Below are positions 42,935-50,587 of a stretch of DNA of 64,000 nucleotides, piece by piece. Below the pieces are notes generated by a model. It searched no databases, had not been told where the DNA came from, and saw only the letters and a list, made by a program, of their open reading frames with translations. The number at the start of each line of letters is the position of its first letter. Position 1 is the first letter of the stretch. This stretch comes from an uncultured Porphyromonas sp. (GTDB lineage: Bacteria > Bacteroidota > Bacteroidia > Bacteroidales > Porphyromonadaceae): positions 1-64,000 of the forward strand of contig NZ_CABUAN010000001.1 of NCBI RefSeq assembly GCF_902489635.1, read 5' to 3'. The position numbers were made by a program, and so were the translations under genes.

Positions 42935-44167
42935 ATGAGCCAACTTCTAGAGCGATTTCTCCGCTACGTAAAGGTGCACACCACCTCCGATCCGAATAGC
43001 CCGACGAAGCCCTCGACACCCTGTCAGTGGGACTTGCTCCACCTGCTTCACTCCGAGCTAACGGAGCTACAGATACCCTCCACCTGCTACGATGCAGGCT
43101 ATCTGATAGCGCAAATCCCTGCCACTGCTGGCTACGAAGAGGTGCCTCGCATCGCGCTCCTCGCTCATGTAGACACCTCGCCCGAAGCTCCTGGCGAAAA
43201 AGTCTCTCCCTGTCTCCACCCCAACTACGACGGCAAGCCGATACAGCTCAAGGACAGCATACTAAGTCCCAGCGACTACCCCGACCTGCTGCGCTATGTG
43301 GGGCATACGCTCATCACGAGCGATGGGACGACACTCCTCGGAGCTGACGACAAGGCGGGCGTCGCTATTTTGATGACCCTTGCTGCGGAGCTTCAGAGCA
43401 AGCCCGAGCTAGCGCACGGACCTATCGCACTAGCCTTCACGACAGACGAAGAGGTCGGGCGAGGACTAGAGTCCTTCGACGAGAGCCAGCTTCAGGCGAC
43501 CTACGCCTACACCATCGACGGAGGACTCGAGGGCGAGTTTGAGTACGAGTGCTTTCACGCAGCCTCTGCACGCATCACCGCCACGGGGCACAACGTCCAC
43601 CCAGGCAGTGCCTACCACACGATGCGGCATGCCCTCCAGTCGCTCATCAAGCTCGACTACAGACTAGGTTACATGAGCGAGCGGCCCGAGGTGACCCAGG
43701 GACGGGAAGGCTTCCTGCACCTATGCCACATGTCGGGCGATGTCTCGTCCGCAACCGCTGAGTACATCATCCGCGACCACGACCGCCAGCTCCTAGAGCA
43801 GCGCATAGTCCGCATCCAAGAGGTGGCTCAGCAGATCAACGAAGAGCCACACGCTGCACAGCTAGCGGTCGAAGTCTCCTACCAGTACCGCAATATGTAC
43901 GACTACATCGCTCCGCACCCAGAGGTCATCGAGCACGCCATCGCAGCCTACGAGGCGGTCGGTGTCCAGCCGATCATCCAGCCGATACGTGGAGGCACAG
44001 ACGGGGCGGTTCTCTCGGAGCGAGGCATCCCCTGCCCCAACATCTTCACCAGTGGGGGCAACTTCCACTCCCTCCACGAGTACTGCTCGCTCGATGCTAT
44101 GGAGCGCTGCCTCGCCATCGTGACGCAGCTAGTTCGTCGCTACGCCACATCGCAGGCCTTAGACTAA
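42935..44167 (+). CDS. pepT: Peptidase T (tripeptide aminopeptidase)
   Basis: PepT removes the N-terminal residue from tripeptides in the cytoplasm, the last step in using imported peptides. The 410-residue M20B metallopeptidase has its dinuclear zinc-site motifs: LLAHVDTSPEAPG (His and catalytic Asp), LLGADDKAGVAI (bridging Asp), TTDEEVGRG (catalytic Glu pair) and TSGGNFHSLHEY near the C-terminus (last His ligand). The length is standard. The gene starts 15 bases after the thioesterase and a strong terminator follows. The operon therefore mixes peptide use, menaquinone synthesis and an outer-membrane system. Confidence 0.95.
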   Translation: MSQLLERFLRYVKVHTTSDPNSPTKPSTPCQWDLLHLLHSELTELQIPSTCYDAGYLIAQIPATAGYEEVPRIALLAHVDTSPEAPGEKVSPCLHPNYDGKPIQLKDSILSPSDYPDLLRYVGHTLITSDGTTLLGADDKAGVAILMTLAAELQSKPELAHGPIALAFTTDEEVGRGLESFDESQLQATYAYTIDGGLEGEFEYECFHAASARITATGHNVHPGSAYHTMRHALQSLIKLDYRLGYMSERPEVTQGREGFLHLCHMSGDVSSATAEYIIRDHDRQLLEQRIVRIQEVAQQINEEPHAAQLAVEVSYQYRNMYDYIAPHPEVIEHAIAAYEAVGVQPIIQPIRGGTDGAVLSERGIPCPNIFTSGGNFHSLHEYCSLDAMERCLAIVTQLVRRYATSQALD

Positions 44168-44185
44168 GAGCCAACGCATTAAATC

Positions 44186-44236
44186 TGTAGCCCGCTAGTA
44201 GGAAATCTCTCCTGCCAGCGGGCTACATCCTTTTTT
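44186..44236 (+). terminator. Terminator after pepT
   Basis: GTAGCCCGCT (44187-44196) pairs with AGCGGGCTAC (44217-44226), with an inner GTAGGA/TCCTGC stem, followed by TTTTTT. It marks the end of the core operon and the left edge of the accessory island. Confidence 0.9.
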
Positions 44237-44249
44237 AGCGGTCCCCTAC

Positions 44250-44262
44250 TATAATAGGATGC
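44250..44262 (+). repeat. 13-bp direct repeat, left copy (possible island target site)
   Basis: TATAATAGGATGC occurs here and again, in the same orientation, at 48442-48454. The two copies enclose the integrase remnant and the YwqK/LemA/DUF3137/DUF1266 operon. It may be an attachment-site or insertion duplication. Confidence 0.4.
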
Positions 44263-44318
44263 TGTCAAAGCGCCTTCATATCGCACTGAACTCTTGACAG
44301 ATACGAGTTCCAAAAGTT

Positions 44319-44400
44319 GTTCCCCTCTTGGAACTTTTTAGTTCCAAGGGAGGAACTTTTTAGTTCCAGCGGAGGAACTTTCGAGTTCCAACGGAGGAAC
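44319..44400. repeat. 22-nt palindrome array, family C (GTTCC-N6-GGAAC)
   Basis: Four units start at exactly 22-nt steps (44319, 44341, 44363, 44385). Each is GTTCC, six variable bases, then GGAAC, joined by TTTTTA or TTTCGA. A partial GTTCC at 44307 precedes them. The structure is the same as family D at 48980-49083 except that the outer arm pair is G-C here and T-A there. Confidence 0.92.
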
Positions 44401-44607
44401 TTTTAGGGGGAAGGACATTAGGAAGAGAATTGCGGGTAAGTGAATGGAAATGAGAGCGGTTCGCACAATATCTCAGTGGTTTGCACTGCGAGGTAAAGTG
44501 CAAAAGAGATGGATTTGAGCAGAAGTTCCGTTACCAAATCGTTAGCCCATTCTCCGAATGGTAACGAAGAGGTAGGAGTAGGTAACTGACGGAAGAGTAT
44601 TCAGTAA
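44401..44607. other. Spacer between the family C array and the integrase remnant
   Basis: No gene is supported. An inverted repeat CGTTACCA (44529-44536) / TGGTAACG (44559-44566) is present. An in-frame stop codon at 44605-44607 directly precedes the integrase fragment. Confidence 0.5.
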
Positions 44608-45219
44608 GTGAACACTCCGCAATTGTGGTGCTGTTTTGAGCCGTATGAGATGGAGTTAGAGGCTGCTCGCAACCTCTTGGCATTTCCGTTGCAGGATGAA
44701 GGAGCAGAACTAAGCCGAAGAATGTTCCTTTTCTCCGTCTTTACAGGCTTGGCTTTTGTTGACTTGCAGGGGCTACGAGCTTCGCAAATCGAGACGAACA
44801 GCGAGGGGAAGCGGTATATTCGCAAGGCAAGACAGAAAACGGAGGTGGAGAGCTTGATACCCCTGCATCCGATAGCGGAGCAGATACTCGCCCTTTACAC
44901 GAAGGCGAAGAGCAGAGGAGATTACAAGATATTCCCCGATACAATGAGCGACTGGAAGCTACTCCGTCATCTCAAAGCCGTGGGGTTGGCATGTGGCATC
45001 CGTACTCCGTTGACTTGGCACTGTGCAAGACACTCGTTCGGCACGCTAACGCTAGAGGCTGGTGTGCCTATCGAGAGCATCGCTAAGATGATGGGGCATT
45101 CGTCTATTGCCAGCACGCAAATCTACGCCCAAGTCACCGACCAGAAGATTGCAAAGGATATGGACAGATTGACAAAAAAACAGCTGTCAAAGACTTCCTC
45201 TTTCTCACAAGAAAGATAG
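44608..45219 (+). pseudogene. Tyrosine recombinase (integrase) catalytic-domain remnant
   Basis: The 203 codons cover only the catalytic half of a Bacteroidetes mobile-element integrase. Visible features are FTGLAFVDLQGLR (this lineage often lacks the first catalytic Arg of the usual TGLR), the Lys-bearing QKTEVESLIPLH, HCARHSFGT (the HxxR pair), and GHSSIASTQIYAQV with His and the nucleophilic Tyr. The N-terminal SAM-like and arm-binding domains (about 200 residues) are missing. The frame opens right after a TAA with only a GTG, so it is a fragment and probably not functional alone. It marks past integration of a mobile element. Confidence 0.85.
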
Positions 45220-45232
45220 ACATAGATAATAA

Positions 45233-45272
45233 TATAGTCAATGATCCTTTTTGTAAAGGACCATTGACTATA
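45233..45272. terminator. Inverted repeat between convergent genes, probable bidirectional terminator
   Basis: The 15-bp arm TATAGTCAATGATCC (45233-45247) pairs with GGACCATTGACTATA (45258-45272) with one mismatch, around CTTTTTGTAAA-type loop bases. It lies between the integrase remnant and the convergent DUF1266 gene. Confidence 0.6.
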
Positions 45273-45320
45273 CCATCATTGGGAGACCTTTGCACAGAGG
45301 TCTCGGTCAGCTTTGAAAAG

Positions 45321-46028
45321 TTATTTAAAGCTGTATTTGGAATACACATCCGTGTCAGACTCTCTATGATATAGAGCCTTACAATCGTCTATGATATCCT
45401 CTGTACCAAATCCTTGAATGGCTCGGCCCATTAAGAACGAGACCGTATAGTCGTTCCAGTCTTTGCCTAATGACGATGCTTTCACCGCTCCTTCATTGAG
45501 GTACTTCCACATTTCCGCTTCACTGATGTATTGCAACCAATAACACCATTTTGCCAAGCTCACCAGTCGGCATACGTCCCAAGCATACGTGGAGGTTGTG
45601 GTCCGGACTTGAGCCAAATCCGTTTTTAGCCCGTCTGCTATCAAAGTCTGCAGCTCAATAAGTTCCTCGGAAGAACCTCTTTGAGCAAGGACTTCGTCCA
45701 ATTCCGTACTCTGCTCTAAATTAAGCAGAGCGTTTAGCGTCTCTAGAGCATCTTCCCGACCATTAATGCCCCATTGTTTTTGAAGCCCGGTCTTGTATAC
45801 ATTCATATTATCATCGGTGATAATACTAAGGATGTCCTCACTGCGATAACAAGACAAGATGGCTCCAAATACCAGTAACCTTTTCTTTTCCTCGGTGAGC
45901 GGTGTTTGAGGATGAGAAGCCAAAAAGGCTTTCAGGTTTTTCTTAGCAAAGATCCGAGACACGATTTCAAACACGATAAAAGCAATAATCAAGACAGCGA
46001 CTATTGCCACGATGATTTTCCAGATCAT
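45321..46028 (-). CDS. Membrane-anchored DUF1266 protein
   Basis: The 235-residue protein has one N-terminal membrane segment (residues about 3-24, WKIIVAIVAVLIIAFIVFEIV). A C-terminal DUF1266-type domain follows, recognisable from the Trp-rich pattern AWDVCRLVSLAKWCYWLQYISEAEMW and DWNDYTVSFLMGRAIQGFG. The molecular function of DUF1266 is unknown. The gene is last in a four-gene minus-strand operon and starts 47 bases after the DUF3137 gene. The sequence is AT-richer than the core genome, consistent with acquisition. Confidence 0.75.
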   Translation of the reverse strand: MIWKIIVAIVAVLIIAFIVFEIVSRIFAKKNLKAFLASHPQTPLTEEKKRLLVFGAILSCYRSEDILSIITDDNMNVYKTGLQKQWGINGREDALETLNALLNLEQSTELDEVLAQRGSSEELIELQTLIADGLKTDLAQVRTTTSTYAWDVCRLVSLAKWCYWLQYISEAEMWKYLNEGAVKASSLGKDWNDYTVSFLMGRAIQGFGTEDIIDDCKALYHRESDTDVYSKYSFK

Positions 46029-46075
46029 ACAAGTATTATTTTGAAGTTAAACATAAGTCTATTATATCATATTTC

Positions 46076-47122
46076 CTACTTATCCACATGCTTCCCCATC
46101 ATTTCTTCTACAGAAAGACAGAACCCGATCTCTTGGTAGATTTCAAGCAATAGGTCTTCGTTTAAAGATGTTTTCCCGCTAAGGCGAAGAAATCCTTTTG
46201 GCATATTGGAGGCATAATAAAATGTATCTCCGCTAAAGGAGAGCATCAAGTCATGAGTAAAGGAACAACGAAGAGCGGTAAGTTTCTTCATCATTGCCGG
46301 GGTCAAAATCATACGGGCTTCTACCTCGTCATCGGCATATACGGTAAAGAGACGTTCAAACTCAGGGTCTTCCAAATAAACAAACTTTGCTTTATGTCTC
46401 TCCCTCAGTTTTTGTATCGTCAGAGCGAAGTAGCCCAACTTATCCTCCAAATGGTCGGGGAGCAGCATAACAAATCCCCTGCAAGTTCTTGGAAGACGGC
46501 AGTAACCAAACATTCCCCTAAAGCTGAACATCGTGCTCTCTACTTGTGCGCCCCACATCGGACTGAAAATCGCCCGACAGAGGAGCCTAAAGGATCTCCA
46601 TGGTTTAGTATTCTGTTCATTTGTTGCCGTTACTCCTATATCGGCTATTGTCAATGCTTGATGCTGAGTTGGGAAACTCAATGCACCGTAACTTGCCACT
46701 TGCAGAGTACCCTCCGACCTATTTGGGGTTCCGAATAGTCTGCTTGCCCGAATATCGGACACCTTTACTTCTTTTGTCGGAGAATAATTTGCATCCGGAA
46801 ATAGCTGGTTGATAATTTGCCCCATTACTTTTTCCTCTTTCTGCTTTAGTACATTTAGGCATAAAGAGAACAGCGTATTGAGGACCACAAAGGCGACAAA
46901 GAATATGACGACATACGTTGCCGTTATTTGTGAGGTTTCATAATTGTCCGCATCGACGATATACCTTCCGAATATAGTGAATGCAAGCCAAAGCAGAGCC
47001 AAAGGGTAAACGGAATAAATGAGAAGCCTAACAATCTTACGCCACATAGCTATGTGGGTTAGTTGCCCTCTCATTTGTTGAGCGACAATCTTGAAGTCAA
47101 TCAAGTGGTCTTCTTTCATCAA
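46076..47122 (-). CDS. DUF3137 membrane protein (LemA partner)
   Basis: The 348-residue protein has two membrane segments between residues about 29 and 88 (LLIYSVYPLALLWLAFTIFG and TYVVIFFVAFVVLNTLFSLC). A soluble domain follows with the DUF3137 hallmark DPEFERLFTVYADDEVEARMILTP. DUF3137 genes are typically found beside lemA, and here the ATG directly abuts the lemA stop codon, so translation is probably coupled. The function is unknown, and a membrane complex with LemA is a reasonable inference. Confidence 0.82.
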   Translation of the reverse strand: MMKEDHLIDFKIVAQQMRGQLTHIAMWRKIVRLLIYSVYPLALLWLAFTIFGRYIVDADNYETSQITATYVVIFFVAFVVLNTLFSLCLNVLKQKEEKVMGQIINQLFPDANYSPTKEVKVSDIRASRLFGTPNRSEGTLQVASYGALSFPTQHQALTIADIGVTATNEQNTKPWRSFRLLCRAIFSPMWGAQVESTMFSFRGMFGYCRLPRTCRGFVMLLPDHLEDKLGYFALTIQKLRERHKAKFVYLEDPEFERLFTVYADDEVEARMILTPAMMKKLTALRCSFTHDLMLSFSGDTFYYASNMPKGFLRLSGKTSLNEDLLLEIYQEIGFCLSVEEMMGKHVDK

Positions 47123-47692
47123 TTATCCGAAAATCTCCTTGATATGAATGTCTCCCAACTCACTTTCAGGAATTTGTATCAATGCTTCTTTCCCAAGATG
47201 TTTTCTTGAAGCGATGTATGAAGACGGGAACATTTCTACGGCATTGTTGTAATCCGTTACGGTTGCGTTATAAGTTCGGCGTATAGCCTGCAATTCGTTC
47301 TCCATATCCGTTATCTGATATTGGAGATAGACAAACTGCTCATTGGCTTTGAGATCCGGATTACTCTCAACAACGGCCTTAACTTGTTTGAGAAGAGCGG
47401 AGATTTCTGTCCCGTCCTTGATTTGTTCTGCTTCGGGGGCTCCGTCTGCTCGAGACCTTAGTTCGGCTATGCGGGTAAGGATTTCATTTTCGTGTCCCAT
47501 ATACGCTTTAAGAGATGCCACCAAATTGGGTATAAGGTCATTTCTCTGCTTGAGTGCCACACAAATGCCACTCCGGCATTGTTCCACCCTGTTTTTCTTG
47601 GCAATGAGATTATTAGAGGTGATTATACCCCAAATCAGTATAAGCACAGCTATTGCGATAAGGACACTCCCGGCAATTATTGATGCAGTCAT
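47123..47692 (-). CDS. LemA family protein
   Basis: The 189-residue protein has an N-terminal membrane helix (residues about 4-25) and the LemA signature: NRVEQCRSGICVALKQRNDLIPNLV, then AYMGHENEILTRI and the YNATVTDYNNAVEMFPSSYIA motif near the C-terminus. LemA proteins are coiled, membrane-tethered and of unclear biochemical role. Chromosomal copies are common, but here the gene lies in an acquired-looking island between a MORN-like secreted protein (15 bases upstream) and DUF3137 (0 bases downstream). Confidence 0.92.
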   Translation of the reverse strand: MTASIIAGSVLIAIAVLILIWGIITSNNLIAKKNRVEQCRSGICVALKQRNDLIPNLVASLKAYMGHENEILTRIAELRSRADGAPEAEQIKDGTEISALLKQVKAVVESNPDLKANEQFVYLQYQITDMENELQAIRRTYNATVTDYNNAVEMFPSSYIASRKHLGKEALIQIPESELGDIHIKEIFG

Positions 47693-47707
47693 ACCAATTC
47701 GCTTGTC

Positions 47708-48439
47708 TCAATGATTATTTCTTAGTACTCTTGTCGTCTTCATAGTGGCGTCGTACTCTTTCCATACCCCCGAACGTTCTCCATCGGCATACTGTCCCTC
47801 TACAACCAAAATCGGATTTCCGTTGCGCAAAACTTCTTCTTTGTACGCCCCATGTAGCACGCCCATGCGATAAGTTCGTGTGACTTTGCTTTCAACGCCA
47901 TCTCCCTGTTTCGTGAGTTTCCACTCGACCCCGTCTTTCTTCCCATTCACCCAATGGGTCTCAAGTATTTGAGCACCGTTTTGGCTGTCATACCGCTTCT
48001 CAAAGCCGTTTTCCACACTTTCCTGGTATTCTTTCTCCAAATCCAAACGACCGTCTTTGAAATAGGTTTTTACACAGCCATCGATTTTGCCCTTCTTCAT
48101 AGGGGTAATCTTGCTGACAGTTTTGCCGTCTTGGTAGTACTCCGTGAACACCCCATTTCTTTTCCCCTGGTCATACGCTCCCGTTTCTCTCAGTACACCA
48201 TCCCGATAGCGGTGGTACTTGCCATCCATCAGTCCGTTAGAAAAGGAAATAGTCTCTTCGTCAAGCCCCCGCTTGATACGCCACTCTCCCTGCAAGGGTT
48301 TTCGGCTGTCCTTTTCGAAATAAACTGTCGTATTGTTTTCGCCCGATAGGGGTAAGAGTTCATCGCTTAGAATCACCTTTTGAGCCGATACCGAAAGGCT
48401 CAGCAACAGCGAGAAGAAAAAGAGAATATATCGATTCAT
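47708..48439 (-). CDS. Secreted YwqK-like (MORN-type repeat) protein
   Basis: The 243-residue protein has a signal peptide (residues 1-19, ending SVSAQ). A series of MORN-like repeats with the YwqK pattern follows: GLMDGKYHRYRDGVLRETGAY, GKRNGVFTEYYQDGKTV, GKIDGCVKTYFKDGRL and GERSGVWKEYD. YwqK in Bacillus is an antitoxin-like immunity protein, but many Bacteroidetes proteins with these repeats are cell-surface proteins of unknown role. It is the first gene of the YwqK/LemA/DUF3137/DUF1266 operon, with a probable promoter at 48624-48631 and a leader of about 180 bases. Confidence 0.82.
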   Translation of the reverse strand: MNRYILFFFSLLLSLSVSAQKVILSDELLPLSGENNTTVYFEKDSRKPLQGEWRIKRGLDEETISFSNGLMDGKYHRYRDGVLRETGAYDQGKRNGVFTEYYQDGKTVSKITPMKKGKIDGCVKTYFKDGRLDLEKEYQESVENGFEKRYDSQNGAQILETHWVNGKKDGVEWKLTKQGDGVESKVTRTYRMGVLHGAYKEEVLRNGNPILVVEGQYADGERSGVWKEYDATMKTTRVLRNNH

Positions 48440-48441
48440 AT

Positions 48442-48454
48442 TATAATAGGATGC
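48442..48454 (+). repeat. 13-bp direct repeat, right copy
   Basis: TATAATAGGATGC matches 44250-44262. It lies three bases upstream of the YwqK-like start codon (minus strand). Confidence 0.4.
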
Positions 48455-48578
48455 CCAATTATTTAATTGGTTACTTTTGCTTCATTGCCTGTTTAATAAA
48501 CGTGAAACTATGTGCTTCGCTTCCTTTGTCCTTTGTTGCTTTAAGTTTCTCTGCTCTCGAGCATATAAGAAAATATCC

Positions 48579-48599
48579 TGCCTCTTTTATCAAGAGGCA
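48579..48599. promoter_or_regulatory. Small hairpin in the YwqK-operon leader
   Basis: TGCCTCTT pairs with AAGAGGCA around a 5-nt loop. It lies within the expected 5' leader of the minus-strand operon. There is no T run, so it could affect RNA stability or be incidental. Confidence 0.35.
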
Positions 48600-48623
48600 A
48601 GAGCATACACAGATACTCAATGG

Positions 48624-48631
48624 CAAAGATA
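48624..48631 (-). promoter_or_regulatory. -7 promoter box of the YwqK/LemA operon
   Basis: On the minus strand it reads TATCTTTG. A TTTG at 48658-48655 is slightly farther than ideal (23 bases). It lies just past the stop codon of the HTH gene. Confidence 0.5.
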
Positions 48632-48687
48632 GAGTTTTTTTGCGATACTCTGACCAAAACAATGGATAAAAACAAAGACCTACATCA

Positions 48688-48924
48688 TTACCGATGAAGG
48701 TTTCTGTTGACATAGTTCTCACTCAGTATTCTGTTGATGTCTGAGAGGCGATAGAGAATCTTCCCTGCGATTTGGGTGTAAGGGATAATGCCCTTATCCC
48801 GATAGTCTTGCAGGGTGCGAGGGGAAAGGAACAGTCTCTCGCAAACCTCCCGTCCTGTGAGGTAGATTTCACCTTTAAAAAGAGGACGATGAGTTTGAGC
48901 GATATTTCTCACTCGATTCGTCAA
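48688..48924 (-). CDS. Excisionase-like helix-turn-helix protein
   Basis: The recognisable part is a MerR/excisionase-type winged helix of about 60 residues (GEIYLTGREVCERLFLSPRTLQDYRDKGIIPYTQIAGKILY), typical of the small DNA-binding proteins that accompany Bacteroidetes integrases. The frame is open further upstream to 49074, but that part translates the 22-nt repeats of family D and lacks an ATG. A TTG at 48924 before LTNRVRN gives a product of about 78 residues and is the preferred, uncertain start. With the integrase remnant about 4 kb away it forms the other end of a decayed mobile element. Confidence 0.65.
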   Translation of the reverse strand: MTNRVRNIAQTHRPLFKGEIYLTGREVCERLFLSPRTLQDYRDKGIIPYTQIAGKILYRLSDINRILSENYVNRNLHR

Positions 48925-48979
48925 ACCTTTAATGCCAGAGAAGCGGCAAAGCGGATCTTCCCGACAGTTTTCCAAAAAC

Positions 48980-49083
48980 TTTCCAGCCTTGGAAAATAAA
49001 ATTTCCAACGGTAGAAACTTTAATTTCCAAGGGAGGAAAAGAAGTTTTCCAACGCTGGAAAGTTTCTTTTCCAACGCTGGAAA
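48980..49083. repeat. 22-nt palindrome array, family D (TTTCC-N6-GGAAA)
   Basis: Five units start at exactly 22-nt steps: 48980, 49002, 49024, 49046 and 49068. Each is TTTCC, six bases (AACGCT in two), then GGAAA (AGAAA in one unit). A sixth, degenerate step follows at about 49090. The layout is identical to family C at 44319-44400 with the outer base pair switched from G-C to T-A. Confidence 0.92.
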
Positions 49084-49150
49084 ACTTCAGTTTCATGAGA
49101 AGGAGCTCGTCAAGCTCCCCTAAATGCTTATTTAGTATGGCCTAATTTGC

Positions 49151-49158
49151 TACCTTTG
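49151..49158 (+). promoter_or_regulatory. -7 promoter box of the MATE gene, very close to the start codon
   Basis: TACCTTTG ends only 5 bases before the ATG at 49164. With the usual distance from this box to the transcription start, the RNA would begin at or within a few bases of the ATG, implying a leaderless or near-leaderless message. Confidence 0.6.
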
Positions 49159-49163
49159 CAACG

Positions 49164-50576
49164 ATGAATGAGAGAGAGATAGAGGCTACTGATCAAGCCG
49201 AAGACAATAAGCGAACGCAGGACCTGCGCACGCAGCCGATCCCTAAGCTACTCCTGAGGTATGCTATACCAGCCGTGGTGGGTACGGTCGTGCAGGCGCT
49301 GTACAACATCGTGGACACGATCTTCATCGGCCAGGGCAGTGGCGAGCTGGGCATCGCTGCGGTCTATATTGGCTTCCCCTTGCTGATCCTCCTCATCGGC
49401 TTCAGCATGCTCGTGGGGACGGGTGCCTCTGTTGGCGTATCGATCGCTCTAGGCAGGAGGGACTCGGATCGCGCCGATCGCATCCTGAGCAATGCGGTCT
49501 ATCTGACCTTTAGCTTCTACATCCTAGCGGTCACACCCTCGATGATCTTCCTAGATGATCTATTGCGACTCATCGGGGCGAGTGACAATATCATTCCCCT
49601 GGCAAAGGACTACCTCCACATCTACTTGCCAGCTATCATACTGAGCAACCTGACCTACGGATACAACAATGTGATGCGTGCGTCGGGCTACCCGACGAAA
49701 GCAATGATCACGATGCTCATCGGGGCGGTGATCAACGTGGTGCTGGACTACCTCTTTATCATGCGCTTCGGATGGGGTGTCAAGGGTGCTGCCTGGGCAA
49801 CGGTGATTGCGATGTTCTGCACGATGGTCTTCGTGCAGTATCACTTCTTCCAGCGCAAGAGCTTGGTGCGCTTCAAGCGACAAAATATGAAGCCCTCGGG
49901 ACCTATCCTCCTATCGATCATCAGTGTCGGTATAGCACCCTTTGCGATGCAGGTAGCGGGCAGTGCCGTGAGCTTTGTGCTCAACCATAACTTTGCGCAC
50001 TTTGCTAAAACGGTGGCTGAGGCGGATCTATCCATAGCAACCTACGGCATCATCAACAACTACACGACACTCATCGCACTCACTATCATCGGTGTGGCGC
50101 AGGGCATGCAGCCTATCGTGGGGTACAATTACGGGGCGGGACATATCGAGCGCTCGCTGAGCTGCTACAAGCTCGCTGTCGGGGTCAATACGGTCATCTC
50201 TATAATAGGCTTTGCGGCCGCCATGCTGCTACCGGAGCAACTCTTTAGCCTCTTCAATGCGTCGCCTGCGCTGATCGCGATAGGTCAGCGTGCCATACGT
50301 ATAGTCTTCTGCGTCTTCTTCGTCGTAGGCTTTCAGATTACCACCTCGCAGCTCTTCCAGAGTCTTGGGCTGAGCCGTCAGGCTATCTTCATCAGCTTGA
50401 CACGACAGATCATCTTCCTCCTACCAGCACTGCTGATCCTCCCCCACTTCTACGGCATTGATGGCGTCTGGTATGCGATACCTCTGGGCGACCTCTTGGC
50501 GACGGTCGTCTCGGCTTCGATGATTATCTACTACTTCAAGAAGTGGACTAGCGAGCAAACTTCACCCTTAGCGTAA
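49164..50576 (+). CDS. MATE family multidrug/cation exporter
   Basis: The 470-residue protein has about 12 membrane segments in two MatE halves (beginning IPKLLLRYAIPAVVGTVVQALYN and PILLSIISVGIAPFAMQVAG). The conserved loop VGYNYGAGHIERSLSCYK is typical of the DinF/NorM-like branch. MATE proteins expel drugs or metabolites in exchange for Na+ or H+. The substrate is unknown. The start is the ATG at 49164, and the next in-frame Met is far inside the first domain. The membrane phosphoesterase gene follows after 11 bases. Confidence 0.93.
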   Translation: MNEREIEATDQAEDNKRTQDLRTQPIPKLLLRYAIPAVVGTVVQALYNIVDTIFIGQGSGELGIAAVYIGFPLLILLIGFSMLVGTGASVGVSIALGRRDSDRADRILSNAVYLTFSFYILAVTPSMIFLDDLLRLIGASDNIIPLAKDYLHIYLPAIILSNLTYGYNNVMRASGYPTKAMITMLIGAVINVVLDYLFIMRFGWGVKGAAWATVIAMFCTMVFVQYHFFQRKSLVRFKRQNMKPSGPILLSIISVGIAPFAMQVAGSAVSFVLNHNFAHFAKTVAEADLSIATYGIINNYTTLIALTIIGVAQGMQPIVGYNYGAGHIERSLSCYKLAVGVNTVISIIGFAAAMLLPEQLFSLFNASPALIAIGQRAIRIVFCVFFVVGFQITTSQLFQSLGLSRQAIFISLTRQIIFLLPALLILPHFYGIDGVWYAIPLGDLLATVVSASMIIYYFKKWTSEQTSPLA

Positions 50577-50587
50577 GACATTCTAAT

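Noticed and set aside
46253..46738. Plus-strand frame opposite the DUF3137 gene
   Set aside because: The minus-strand gene shows a family motif and tight linkage to lemA. The plus-strand frame has neither.
48925..49074. N-terminal extension of the HTH gene into the family D array
   Set aside because: The frame there translates the repeats and has no ATG. The recognisable domain lies downstream.
44319..49083. 22-nt arrays as possible CRISPR
   Set aside because: Units are contiguous, with no unique spacers of constant length and no cas genes nearby.
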